Notes: generated by a model not told the origin, from the letters alone. Positions 41,912 to 53,905 are shown, numbered from the stretch's first letter. The stretch: 64,000 bases of DNA from Argyresthia goedartella (GCA_949825045.1 OX463812.1:4572661-4636660), one strand, 5' to 3'. Made by a program: numbers and translations.

Positions 41912-43059
41912 TTACTTGTAATAATTATTGATGTTCTGAATAAAACAATTATGAAATTGAATTTGAACCGGACAGGAAGCGTTATTGGAGGTACTCGGAC
42001 AGGGTATGTTAATGTTGACCTCATTTCTGTTATTTTCAATACTGTTAAGTATTGAATTGGATACAGCGATCTTGTTAGTCATTGAATCATCTATACAGGC
42101 TTCTGCAACTGTCGTTGACTTCCAACCACCGTGTCACTTTAGTGCCGTTATATCTCCACCAGCGTCAACTAGCAAGGTCGCAGATGTTCGGCGAAAGCAG
42201 TGTCCTGTGAACTATTCGGGGTTGGTAAGTTGAAGATAGCTGGCAATAGCTTTGCCTAAAGCTCTAAATTTGTTAATGCCAACTCTCTGTGTCGTGCATT
42301 TTCCGGCAATATAGTTTAGAAAAAAACTGGGATTGCTGCACACAGTTGGTCGTAGCTCTATGTATTTTTTGCATTGTTCATAATATTTCCCAGTAATGGT
42401 AAAAGAGCGGTCTATCTTGGTTTAAGTTTTACTTATTTTGATCAATAGTGCAGTTTCGAAGACTTCAACATCTTTGAATTGTATGTTGTATAACTCTTGT
42501 CCTCTACAAGCACCCATTATACCTAAAATTAGTGCAATCTGTAACAATTCATATACATATTACGGTAAATTAACTCAATATTAACAAAAAAAATGTACAT
42601 GTTTTACTGATAAATAACTAAAAAATACCTTTGTGAAGAGATATAATGTGTCTGGGGCTTCATTTAAGAACTTATTTATCTGCTCTGCTGTAAAGTCTTG
42701 GATTTTTTCCCTCTATATCCCTGTGAGTTTCGTTTCAAAAGTGCAATCAGCTTGCTATATTTAGTTATGTCAACTTCGTTGTAAATACTGAGTGTACTTT
42801 TAATCATGGAGTATTTAACCCACATACTTGACACTTTATATTTTTCAGATAACTCTTGAAAGTACGCTAACAACACATTTTCAGAAAATGATGTAGCATT
42901 TTTATTAATTTTCCATTCCATGAACTCGTGGTAACATTTATTATAGTTGCTCCTAGATTTCGCCGGTAACTGGTTAATGGTCATGTTTGACCCAGCTTCC
43001 GGAATGTCTGGTGGTGTACTATTACCACTATCCTCGCTTTCAGACATATTTTTACACAA
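41912..43059 (-). pseudogene. Tyrosine recombinase (Crypton-like) with one intron, disabled
   Basis: Exon 1 (43059-42629) encodes an N-terminal core-binding domain: KSRSNYNKCYHEFMEWKINK, ENVLLAYFQELSEKYKVSSM, GYRGKKSK. After a one-base loss it continues DFTAEQINKFLNEAPDTLYL and FTK. A 90 bp intron (42628-42539, GTATTT...TTACAG) follows. Exon 2 (42538-41912) has IALILGIMGACRGQELYNIQ (catalytic Arg), FTGHCFRRTSATLLVDAGGD (His/Arg box), HGGWKSTTVAEACIDDS (His; the expected catalytic Tyr is Cys), then NNYYK and TAA at 41912-41914. Three in-frame stops (about 42420, 42218 and 42139) also interrupt exon 2. The catalytic layout R...HxxR...H...Y is that of tyrosine recombinases in Crypton- and DIRS-type elements; no RT is nearby, which favours Crypton. 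Inactive. Confidence 0.82.
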
Positions 43060-44050
43060 AAACTAATTTATTTTACAAACAAAACCAAACTTTGCTTAAT
43101 TTAAATGTAAAATGTTGGCGCAAACATCGATTGCGCATGCGTGTTTCTTTTTTTTTTCCTTCCGAATCGAATCGGCGTCTTTTTTTAAAGTAGAGGTTCA
43201 ACCTTCTTGGTCCAGCTGGAGTTTGTATAGGTGTATCGTTATGATTAATAAGTTATTTAATGATATAGGTGTCCATACAAGACCTGTATCGTGATAAAAC
43301 TTTTTTGTGCGTAGTGTTTGTCATAAGAGTTTTGATTTAATTTTTATAATCTTTGTATTATCAGAGTAGATAAAATATTTATTTTATTCTGTTTTTGATA
43401 TCGGTTGTTATAGCGGCAAGAGAAATACATCATCTGTGAAAATTTCAACTGTCTTACTCTCAAGGTTCATGAGATACAGCCTGGTGACAGAAGGACGGAC
43501 GGAGGGACGGACGGACGGACAGCAGAGGCTTAGTAATAGGGTCCCGTTTGGCACCCTTAGGGTACGGAACCCTAATAAATAGCTAAACTTAACCACTCGC
43601 TCGTCCAACGCTCTTCGAAAGACGTAAAACCTTGGTTGATATTTCATAATCTGTGGGGAACATACACTGTAAAAGGATGCGTTATAAATTTTGTGAAGAT
43701 TGGTATTTTAGTATCGTTGAAATAATAATGGGACATTTTACGAGGGTCATTATGTTTGGTTATGTACGTGTATTAGCTGTACAGGTTGTAACAGAAAGGT
43801 GTTTAATGTTTAAAGGGGTTGTTATGGACTCTTATCTGATCAACTTTCAATCTATCAATCTATCTATAGATATCTTGGAATATGGCTCAATTTTATCCGC
43901 ATCTCAGGAAGGGCCTTCGTTAAGGACGTTAATAGGCTACATTTTTAAATGTTAGGGTCATCATTCTGAATAACTTTCTTTGTAAAACATATCATCAGAT
44001 CAGATCAGAGTAACTTTTTTTTTCACCTCTACTTATGTTATATCTACCTA
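43060..44050. other. Non-coding stretch; family B fragment inside
   Basis: 43395-43575 is a plus-strand family B 3' part (TATAGCGGCAAGAGAAATAC, (CGGA)n, TTAGTAATAGGGTCCCGTTT, GGTACGGAACCCTAA). The rest is unassigned. Confidence 0.6.
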
Positions 44051-44835
44051 GTCGGTCCATAAGTTCTGTCACAAATATTTTGCCGCATAGTAAATAATAC
44101 CAAGTTTTATTTTATTTAATACTATATATGGTTTGATAGCTCATTAAATACTGATAAATTAGAACGATTATTGGATTTAAATGCTTAAAGCCATATTACA
44201 CAAATGCTAGTTTCTTCAGAGATTTTGCACTTTTTTACCCAATCAAAAACACGGACTTGATTCACTTTATATTTTTTCCATGACTCTTAAAACCTTTCAA
44301 ACTTACGTGAGTTTTTAGTCAGAACCCTCCCTGAACCAGTTACCTTCATTTTGAAGCATAAGGTAACTAAGACTGGGTAAAACTAATTTTCATATTCACT
44401 TTTTACTTAGTGTAGTTACTTGTTGCCCACAAGATCAAATTTATACGTTTTTCTGAAAACGTAAAAAGTACGTAAAGTTCTCGATGGGAGCAGTTGGAAC
44501 TGAAAGCTAACAGAAAATCAAATGCTAGTTGCTAAGCATGGTCTAAAATCGAGGTTTCAGAATAAATAAAAAAAACCTTGTTGGTTATCTGGAACACTGT
44601 TTTTTTTATTAAATTTGTTGTAAGTGGTATTTTTGTCAGTTGCGGCGTGTTTTGGGTTCGCGATTGTCTCAAGTTATAAGGTTTTTTGTCATATTGCGAT
44701 AATCGTACAAAATGAATTGTATTGCAATTTGATTCGTATAAAATAAGTTTTTTAATCATGTATAATACGAATAAGAAAAAGTTTATTGCTGAGTTTTATC
44801 TATCAAAAACCTTGTGACAGAACTTAAGGACCGAC
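44051..44835 (+). mobile_element. Mariner-derived MITE, 785 bp, with TA duplications
   Basis: It begins GTCGGTCCATAAGTTCTGTC and ends with the complement (ACTTAAGGACCGAC), with TA on both sides (44049-44050 and 44836-44837). A near-identical copy in opposite orientation lies at 62810-63588. The interior has no transposase. A short minus frame starting MIKKLILYESNCN is shared with the other copy. Terminal repeats resemble those of the mariner element at 29404-30701. Confidence 0.88.
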
Positions 44836-44985
44836 TAGGTATTGTACATAAAGAAATGTAAACAAAGAAATGTTTGAGTTGCTCTTGACAAAATTCCCAA
44901 GGCGTCAAAATTAATCATTGATTCATTTTCAAACTCATTTTATTTATTTTAGTTTTTACTTCGGGGTAGGCAGACTGACATGTTT

Positions 44986-45385
44986 GTATATGTCACCGTA
45001 AGATTGTCAAAACAGTAAGTTGATAAACTAACGTATTTTTTCTCGTTAGATGGTCAACTATCAACAGTTAGTAAACTGTAGCGTACTGCTTACTACATGA
45101 TGCTTTAGTTGATAAACTAACAGTTAAAACCGTTAGATAGTAAACTTATTAAAACTTGAATTGCAAATTAAATACCAGGGCAAACGCTGCGGTAGCTTAG
45201 GTAAAGAACAGAGGGGGCCAGCGCAGCGAAGCCCCCGAATAGGCTTCGTGTTAGGTTGACATATAAGAACAAAAGAAACGTAAATTCTAAACCCTGTCGG
45301 TCTGGTTTACTATGTGTCGATAGTTGATCAACTAACGCGTTAGTTTATCAACTAATGGTTTAGACTCTCTTACGGTGACATATAC
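44986..45385. mobile_element. MITE family C, full 400 bp copy
   Basis: Terminal repeats GTATATGTCACCGTAAGA and its complement at 45368-45385. The interior holds several near-palindromic units around AACTAACGCGTTAGTT and AGTTGATAAACTAAC, and the block GCGGTAGCTTAGGTAAAGAA...GAAGCCCCCGAATAGGC. Other copies are at 34265-34566, 50124-50262 and 54891-55082. Confidence 0.8.
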
Positions 45386-45744
45386 TTTGTTTTAACCCTT
45401 TACCACATACTTACCCATATATGTGTGTGTTTTAAACTTAATTACCAAGCAATAAGGTTGAAAATCACGACCCGTTTCGGGTAAGGCCATGCGTTAAGGG
45501 GTAAAATACCTACATGTCTTGACTAATTGGTCCACATTGTTTTAATTGACCACAAATGCCCAATATTGTCGCCAAAGCCGGTGCAAAGCAAACAGGTGCG
45601 TTCGGTACTAAACTCTCTCCGTAAATGTTGACTTTCAGGAACAACAAACAACTGCACATACTCTTAAAATAAAACTTTTCTGCTTCGCACCTGCGGTGGC
45701 TACTTTCTGGGCTCTAATTAACTTATTTATAAAACAAACTATAA

Positions 45745-46110
45745 TAGCGTCACTCCTTTTCCCGTAAGGGGAGGCAAAGGCACAGTTGTTCCCACGTTGC
45801 CAAAAGTATTAAAATACTAATAAACAATTTGTTTTATTTTACCAGAGTTCCATACCCGAAGGGTGCCAAACGGGACCCTATTCCTAAGCCTCCGCTGTCA
45901 TTCCGTCCCTCCGTCTGTCACCAGGCTGTATCTCAGGAACTGTGGTAGTCAGACAGATGAAGTTTCATAGATGATGTATTTCTGTTGCCGCTACATACAT
46001 ATGCTAAAAATCAGAATAAAATAAATATTTAAGGGGGCTCCCATACAACAATACTTTCGATACTACATGTAAAATTGTGAATGCACCTGGTTACGTACAA
46101 GGAGTGTAAA
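45745..46110 (-). repeat. SINE fragment followed by family B copy
   Basis: 45745-45810 (TCCTTTTCCCGTAAGGGGAG, GGCACAGTTGTTCCCAC) is a minus-strand SINE end as in 15366-15619. 45840-46110 is family B on the minus strand: GAAGGGTGCCAAACGGGACC, CCGTCTGTCACCAGGCTG, TAAGGGGGCTCCCATACAAC, ACCTGGTTACGTACAAGG. Confidence 0.75.
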
Positions 46111-49100
46111 AGTAGTGTAACGGTATAAATAGCTAAGGTCGAGCCACCGCTGTCAGAAAGCTATGATCGTCTATTCTATCTACCCCCAAAAGAGATGTCC
46201 CGATTCAGCTGTGAAAATGTCAAGTCAAGAATGATAAGTCTGAATTTCTCGTTTCTTGAGAAGTTCGTTAGATGTACAATAGTTGAACGGAAGATTGGTT
46301 TCAAGTAAAACAGAGAAAGCATGTATGCCCGCAAGCCGGTATTTCGCATCAGTTAGCGGTTTTTTGCGCCAGATCGATCTTTGTTATCATTTGTGTACTG
46401 GTACCATTTATTTTTTTGTATATATGGGCGCTTGGAGCTTCTTTTACGTGGTCGACCACAATTTATAATATTTGTTTGGGATATCGTATGGTTATTCGTC
46501 GTAGTGTTACGACGTGAGTACTCGATGATATTTCATGTGCTCGCTAGTAGCGGCTTTAGTGGCTCCAATTATATAATTATTTCACGGCAATAACGATCCA
46601 AATAGACCGGGTTTATACAATTGCGATTTGATTTTCCGAAATGGGTCTGAACTAGCAGTTTCCTCAAATGGTCCGTAACGTTTTGAAACCTTCAACTCTG
46701 CGCAATTCGAGCTGGATGTTATCGAAACGTTTTCTTTAGTGCTTTAGAGATCTAACCCTCTCCACAACGAGTTACGTACTTCAGAAAATACCGATTTAGG
46801 TATCTTGTTTACCTCAGCACGCCTCGACTGAACCCAGCAAAATAAATGCGTGACACAATCTACACGTTAGATCTACCAGCGAAATTGACATTTAATTTAA
46901 AGATGCAACTTGAATCAAAACCATCCAAGGCAAGGCAAAATATCTACCCGTCCCTAAACAATGAACTTTAGACTGTAATTTGATCTCTTCGCGCGTCCCC
47001 GACAACACTCAAATGTCAAGGATATCGATAGGATAGGTTATCTGAGTTGACAACGTTTATTCTTTGTTCTGAATTTGTTATTTTCATCCGCGGAACCCCA
47101 TCTATCAAACAGTCTCCCTATGCCTTGACAACCTAGATTTAGCCTCAACTAAACTCCTGTCTAGCCTAGTCTAAAATCCTAGTGTTATACCACGTCCATC
47201 ATCGACACCACTCGAAGATGGTTGTGTGTGAATTGAATGTGCTTGTATGTGTGTGGGAAATTCAAAACTCGCTACACGAAGGGAATGAGGAAAGGATTAA
47301 CCCGCGAATTTTTTAAGAGCTAATCCAGGAACCCTATGGAGAAGGAATAAGGAAATTAGGGTCGCTCCAAGCCCAGACTCAGACTCAGATCAAATTACCT
47401 ACAAGTTCTTATCTAACGATGCAAGGATAGTTTTGGAATTTGGGTAGGTTGATTGAAAGGATAGGAACCGATGTATATCTCGGCGCTTCAGACACACACG
47501 AAAATCCACTGTAGCACGCAATCACAATCTTCCAGTTCCAGACGCGTAAAACAGCAGACCGAACTGTTCAGATTACCGAAAGACACGTGTACCACAGTGG
47601 TTTGACGTACGGACTGATTCCCCTTTCCACCCCCGCTCTCGTATTTATAGGAAGCCCACATGGGCGAGATGGCGTCCCACCCCGCAAATACTGCCCAAGC
47701 GCAAGCTTCTTATCGTTAACTACACAGGGTCTAGTATCAATCAAACATGCCATGCACGCCCGCTGTTCTACAATTTTGTGTATGCATAGTTCCTATAATC
47801 AACCATCGGTTATCACTCAAGTCATTTGGTATTGCCGATACACAAAAATTTTCGATTGCTGGCTATAAAGCGGTTGCAATTAATTAAGCCTGACTGCCCG
47901 ACCGCTAGCGTCTAAGACAAAGATCACTGGAAAGATATGCAAACCCGTGATGTCAGACTCACCACAACGTAATAATCAATCGCAATTTTATATTTGCAGT
48001 CAACACATTAGCTTTCTCCGTATAGTTCCATAAGAACCATCTATTATTTAGTTATCAATAATTTATTCAGCGCGCAGCCAAATCGGCTCTGATTCCTACA
48101 CATTTCGCAGGAATACGACAAAAAAACCTGACCCGACCTCTCTTCCCCGAAAGTAACCACGTTCTCAGGCCCTTTTCTTGCTTCAATCACTGGCCCAACT
48201 TACTTCGAAACACTCAATAACCCAAGCGTTAAATGAACTGACTCTTGTATTCAATGTGTGTACCATTACATCAGCCGCACCAAAAACTTTGTAAACAACA
48301 TTTTGCTTTGTAAAATCTAAACTATTAACTCCACACCTTCCCTACCATTGTCCAGTAGTACTCACTAAAATGACAGGCTGAATACCGACAGCTTGTAAGT
48401 CTTTTTTTGTGAACACTGTGATGGCTTCAGGTCGTAAGGAGGCGTGAAATTAAAGGTTGTCTATATTTTCAACCAAGGTAGTTTCTAAAACCGTAACTCA
48501 CAGAAAACAATGAATCCACCCCACACAAAATTTGATGTTGGGCTTAAATATGGATCAAAGGGATTACGCAGCTAAATGATTTTTTCTCCCATATCATAAA
48601 TCAGAAAAAACAGTTCCACAATTTCTTAAAGTAAAATTAAATGTTCACTCCTAAGAACAATTGTTACAACCTAAGCGCCGACGCATTAAATAAGGGACGT
48701 CTCCTCATAAATTAAACATTTTTCGGCCTGACTAAATAATAATCTTAAAATAAAATGTATGCAACTTTACAAGAGACCTTATAGAAACACTACTTGTCAA
48801 ATCACGTATAGTTTCACAAGAGCGTACGAGACACTCGCAAACACGTTTAATATAATTCTGCACTAGGGTCCAAATTCCACGTTCAACGACACAACAAGGC
48901 TTGGTCGCTAATGGTTCTAGGTCTCACACATGAATATTGCAGGCGTAATAGAGAAGATCGCTTGAGACCGGGTTGGCACAAGGAGCTGTATGCAAAAGAG
49001 GTGCATAGGCAAATATGCAACCTCACAATAACAGCTTGACGGAAGGCTGGCGAGGGATATTGCAGGGCAAACTAGGCATCGCGTAATTTCGGATTAGGCA

Positions 49101-50123
49101 CTCTGAAGGGCGTGTCCGTAGGCTAGAACAAATGCTTAGACAGACGCCCATTGCACTTAACGTAAGTTAGGCTTGTCCTAGTTAAGATTCACCTAAGCCT
49201 AAGAACAGCCTACCTAAAATATTTGACTGTACTGACAGATTGGACTTAGGAATGGCTTAGGGTTAGTGCAATAACTTTTTTTTGCTAGGAGCAGCCTAAA
49301 TTAGTCAGGAAAGAATTTAAGCGATTCTTATGTTTATTGGAAACGGGAGTTAGTGTCGTGACAAATCAAATGATACTCTTGTTCTCTCCAGAACCGCTAG
49401 TTCCTAAAATACATTTTACTGTACTCACCCCGTGACTATAGGTTTCCAATACTATAAAGTATTAGAATAACATAACAGTACTCAAATTTTAATTATAGGG
49501 GTTTCAAATGAATTTTTCAGAATTTATGATTTTGCAAGTAATGACGCTCACGCGGTCCCGGTGGCTGAATGCCGATCGCTTCCACACTTCATTTCACACT
49601 CCAAATCACGTGTTATTTATTTGCAATGCACAATAAGCATAACAACACGTTTTTATAACTTTAGTTAGACTGTTCTGTTTACTCACTATCGTATAGCCCT
49701 AAGGACGTTTATGGCCCGCCCATAGACTCAGTTTTTACTCTAGATAAACATAACGTAACGCCTCTGGAATGGATCTGATTATCTCTTTCTTAAGTCCGAT
49801 GTGGACGTATGTAAAATGCTGCACACGTTATTGCAGCTAAACACGTTTAGCGAAATAGAGCCCCCGATCGATAGAACCGCACACCGCAATTGGCAGCACG
49901 GGATTACACACATCACTGGTTCTAATCACTGGGGAATTATGATGCAGTGCCTTTTTAGGATAAAGCTGTAGAATATTACTTGCCTTTCTATTCTCAATGC
50001 AGCGGAAAGTTAAAGAGGTAAATCAAAGTGAAATCTTTAGTTTTGGCAACAAATATAATGATCACCGAAATATTAGTTTCCTACCCAAAATTGATAAATG
50101 AACACCAAAAGTTGCAAAATATA
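46111..50123. other. 4 kb stretch without coding content or recognised repeats
   Basis: No domain-bearing frame on either strand. A possible minus-strand core promoter lies at 47613-47649. Near 50040-50105 are short motifs (AATGATCACCGAAATA, AAATGAACACCAAAAG) whose complement-like counterparts appear at 53920-54015, on the other side of the LINE at 50265-53908. That suggests the LINE inserted into an older repeat. Confidence 0.45.
47613..47649 (-). promoter_or_regulatory. Possible TATA plus initiator core promoter
   Basis: On the minus strand TATAAATA (47649-47642) is followed by TCAGT (47617-47613), the arthropod initiator, with the initiator A 34 bases after the first T. The downstream DNA (to about 47040) is non-coding, so this might be a transcription start in an LTR or an RNA gene. 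Chance occurrence is possible. Confidence 0.3.
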
Positions 50124-50262
50124 TCAGGGCAAAATACTGCGGTAGCTTAAGTGAAGGGTAAAGGGGGTGAGCGAAGCGAAGCCCCATTTATCCTTCGTTT
50201 TAGGTTGAACATGTAACAACAAAAAATACTTAAAACATAAACTTAAGTACACAAAACAAAAG
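50124..50262 (+). repeat. MITE family C fragment
   Basis: GCAAAATACTGCGGTAGCTT, GAGCGAAGCGAAGCCCCATT, TTAGGTTGAACATGTAAC and AAAACATAAACTTAAGTACA match 34280-34410. It ends where the LINE starts. Confidence 0.7.
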
Positions 50263-50271
50263 CTCAAGCTC

Positions 50272-51207
50272 TTGAAGGAAGCGGATCATAAAGATCATCC
50301 GATATTCGTGGCCCAGGATCTTGACAAACTCCTACCGGTGACGTTTGAACATGTTGACGTGTCCCGTTTATTAAGGGATTTAGCCTGCATGAAGTCTGAG
50401 CTGGAAAACCTACGACATGACGCGGTCTCTAAAACGGAGCTGACAACTTTCGAGACGAAAATTACCTCAGAAATAGCCTCACTTAGCTCGACCATCCGTG
50501 CTACGGACAATAGGCAGAATAATACTCCTAAAAATCATTTAGCTGAGAATAAATATACAAACCTAAACAAGAAAAATCATGTGAGCAAGTTAGCTGATCT
50601 GTGTACTAATAAGAATACCCCGTTATCGGGAGAGAATAGCAGTAACAGTAAGCGGCCAATTCAGTTGTTTTCGTCACAACCGCAGGCCGGTGCAAGTGCG
50701 AGTGAGAACACAATATCGGAACCGGCATTCCACACACCTACCTACCGTGATATTACGCTACGACCTTCACTTGCATCATTAGAGACGGCGGCGGTAACGC
50801 ATCGGAAAGTCGAACCTAGGACAAATGTAAATAGACACGATGATAGCTTCATTCGCGTGGAGTACAAGAAAAATAAACGGCCGAAATATAATAAAAATAT
50901 GATCGGGATGTCGCAAAAGGCGAGTGTTTTGGAAGTAGCGGAGTCAACTACAGCTGTTTACATCTCAAGACTGAAGAAACACATACAGGCTGATAAAATC
51001 AAGGAGCACATTCAAAGTCGAGATGTGGAATGTCATAGTGTGCAGCTTCTTGAGCAGAGATACCGGACAAACTTTAACTCGTTTAAAGCTGTCATTCCTA
51101 CAGAAAAATTAAAAACATTTCTGTCTGTGGACTTCTGGCCTTAAGGTATAAAATATCGTCGCTTTCGAGGAAGGGAAACCAATGATGTGACTAATATTTC
51201 TTCGTAA
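50272..51207 (+). pseudogene. LINE ORF1 protein, 5'-truncated, one internal stop
   Basis: The frame enters from the truncation point without an ATG. It has a probable coiled coil (VDVSRLLRDLACMKSELENL and the following Thr/Glu-rich helix), a Ser/Thr/Asn-rich middle and a C-terminal domain with TAVYISRLKKHIQADKIKEH and FLSVDFWP. TAA at 51142-51144 follows FWP, but the same frame continues GIKYRRFRGRETNDVTNISS to TAA at 51205-51207, so the first TAA is a single mutation (inference). The true stop overlaps the ORF2 start as TAATG. The final domain resembles that of the ORF1 at 25676-26518. It should bind element RNA. Confidence 0.75.
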
Positions 51208-51750
51208 TGGATAGTCAGCTTAAGAAAAGTACCAAAATCACCATGGTATCTTTTAATTGTAAAAATATTAAAAGATCGGTCCATCATATCCGAAAACTAT
51301 GTCGGTCGTATGATATTATAGCCCTTCAAGAGACGTGGCTCCTCACGATATTAACTTTGTGAGTACGATTGATGATAATTTTAGCTTCTTCGCAAAGTCG
51401 TCGGTGGATGCTTCGGCTGGTATGCTGCAGGGGCGGCCCTTTGGAGGAGTGGCGTTGCTGTGGCGTAAATCCAAGTTCCCTAATGTGTCTATAATAGATA
51501 CCAACTGTGACAGGATCGCGTGTGTAAAGGTAACTAATTATGATTATTCGTTTCTAGTGTGCTCTGTGTATATGCCTACGGATAGTGCGGAGAACCTTAT
51601 CGACTTAAAAGCTGTTTATCCCGCCTAAATGCTATAATCGAAGATAGTGACATTCCGGCAGTGTTCATGCTCGGAGACTTCAACGCCCACCCGAACTCCA
51701 GATTCGGTGATGAGATGGTGAGCTTCTGTGAGGATCAACCATAGGAGTGC
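51207..51750 (+). pseudogene. LINE ORF2, endonuclease domain
   Basis: ATG at 51207 opens MDSQLKKSTKITMVSFNCKN and SYDIIALQETWL, the start of an apurinic-type endonuclease. A one-base loss near 51343 moves the frame to the piece PHDINFVSTIDDNFSFFAKS, GGVALLWRKSKFPN and CSVYMPTDSAENL. After a further shift near 51625 comes PAVFMLGDFNAHPNSRFGDE. The stretch that should hold the last catalytic S-D-H site is partly deleted around 51735-51830. Confidence 0.78.
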
Positions 51751-53694
51751 GCCGATCACAATATACTGGGCGTGGGTAGCGATACCTAGCGATGGATTGT
51801 GTGAACGGGTGAGTGATTATTTTACTTTTATTGACGAAGTTTATTTTAATATAGTTAATGTAATGCAGACAGCGGCCATAGAAAATGCTAGGGAGTATTC
51901 GAATGCACAGAGAGCTAGGAAGAAAGTTCCTGGGTGGAACTATCACGTTAGTGGCAGCCACAAGGTGGCAAGGTTGCATTTCCAGTGCTGGGTGGGGGCA
52001 GGAAGACCCTCCACAGGTACAATATATGAGCAAATGGCTGAAAGTCGAAAACTGTTTAAGAATAAGCTTAAATGGTGTCAAAAAAATGAAGAGCAAATTA
52101 AAATGAATATTTTGGCGTTGCATAAGAAAGATAAAAATTTGAATTTTAAGCAGAGTTTACCAGTGTCTGTGGAGGGTCTACAGGACCCCTTTCAGATTGC
52201 CGATATGTTTGGCCGCAGGTTCAAGGTTGTCCCGCAACCAGTTCGGACTGATACACAGCCGGAGACTGCCTCTCAGTCTACCGCTGCTTCTGGTCAGCTG
52301 ATTCAATTCACAGCTGCTGATGTGGCACGTGCAGTACGGAAGATAAAGAGAGGAAAGTCGCCGGGCCACGATGGTTTAAGTGTGGAGCACTTACTATGTG
52401 CGGGAGATAAGGTTTTTGTAAAGTTGTCAGCATTTTACAACATGTGTGTCAGGTTTTGCTACCTCCCTGTTGCCCTCATGAAAACTATTGTGGTCCCAAT
52501 AGCAAAAAACAAAACGGGTGACCTTGCATCTGCGGCCAACTATCGTCCGATCTCCCTGGGGACCGTTATAGGTAAAATACTGGAACGACTTCTGCAGCCC
52601 GAAGTGGTGAGCAAGCTAGAGATAGATGACGCGCAGTTTGGCTTCCGTCCTGGTCTTTCGACAGACTCAGCAATAATGAGTCTGAAGCATGCAGTAAACT
52701 ACTACAAGTATAGGGGTACGTCAGTTTATGCATGCTTCTTAGATTCAAGCAAGGCGTTTGATTTAGTGAATTATAAAATTCTCTGGAACCAACTGCTGAG
52801 CTCAAAGTTCCCAAGGGGTTGGTGGGTCTCTTGAGATACTGGTACGGGGGCCAAACGAACTGTGTGAGGTGGGGCGACGCGACGTCTAGCGAATACAAGC
52901 TAGAATGCGGAGTTCGCCAGGGGGGGCTTACCTCTCCGGATCTCTTCAATCTCTACATCAATGACCTAATTGTGAGGTTGAGGGGCACCAAGGTCGGTTG
53001 TCATGTTGGGGGTGTTTGTGTAAACAACCTCAGCTATGCGGACGACATGGTGCTCCTAAGCCCCTCTATCGAAGGTTTAGGGAAACTACTTTCAGTTTGT
53101 GAGCATTATGCCGATGAACACGGACTGAAGTACAATGTCCAAAAAACTGAGATGATGGTATTCAGGGAAGGCAGAGGTCCGGAGAGGGTGCCCATGATAG
53201 TACTGAATGGCTCGCCGGTTCGGTTTGTAGTTCGTTTTAAGTACCTAGGTCACATACTGACGGAGGACCTTCGTGACGATTGTGACATGGAGAGGGAAAG
53301 AAGGGCGCTATCTATCAGATGCAACATGCTCGCTCGCAAGTTCCACAGGTGTAACCAAGATGTTAAAGTCATTCTGTTCAAGGCATTCTGTCAAAACCTT
53401 TACACATGTCACCTGTGGATCAACTACACGAGAAAATCCTATAGTGCCCTGAGGATTCAGTACAATGATGCGTTCCGTATCCTCCTCAGGCGGCCGCGTT
53501 TCTGTAGTGCGTCGAGCATGTTTGCAGACGCGGAAGTGCCTGACTTCTTCGCTGTCTTAAGATCCAGGGTCGCCTCCGCGTGGGGGAGACTGAGAGGCTC
53601 GGGAAATGCAATCGTGCGTGCCGTTTGTGACGATATCTGCAGTTCATTGCATAGACACTGGCTCTCTGTACATATGAGTGCTAATAGAAAATAG
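51728..53694 (+). pseudogene. LINE ORF2, reverse transcriptase domain, one frameshift
   Basis: The first frame (to 52834) runs from a linker (LFKNKLKWCQKNEEQIKMNI) into RT: AVRKIKRGKSPGHDGLSVEH, AANYRPISLGTVIGKILERL, AQFGFRPGLSTDSAI, ACFLDSSKAFDLVNYKILW (catalytic Asp). A single-base loss in the G-run at about 52812-52825 shifts to the second frame (52819-53694). That frame has GVRQGGLTSPDLFNLYINDL, NLSYADDMVLLSPS (catalytic pair), FKYLGHILTEDL and a C-terminal region through WLSVHMSANRK to the stop at 53692-53694. The tail part NMLARKFHRC and LFKAFCQNLYTCHLW is typical of this LINE group. Otherwise intact over 650 codons. Confidence 0.85.
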
Positions 53695-53873
53695 TAAGTT
53701 ATTTATAATAATTATTATTCAATTATTTTATATATTTTTTTTTATTATTATTTTTTTTACAGTTTTACAATTTTAAACTTTATTTTTATGTCATTGCATT
53801 TTAATTTTATTGCATTTTAATGACTGTGTACTGTACATTTTCTGTGATATGGGTACTTTACCTGAAATAAACG

Positions 53874-53876
<3 letters not shown>

Positions 53877-53904
<28 letters not shown>

Positions 53905-53905
53905 A
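53877..53905. repeat. (TTA)n tail of the LINE
   Basis: About nine TTA units directly after GAAATAAACGTTG, the 3' end of the LINE at 50265-53908. Confidence 0.85.

Noticed and set aside
47568..47868. Overlapping frames on both strands
   Set aside because: No domain on either strand; at most part of a possible LTR or promoter region.
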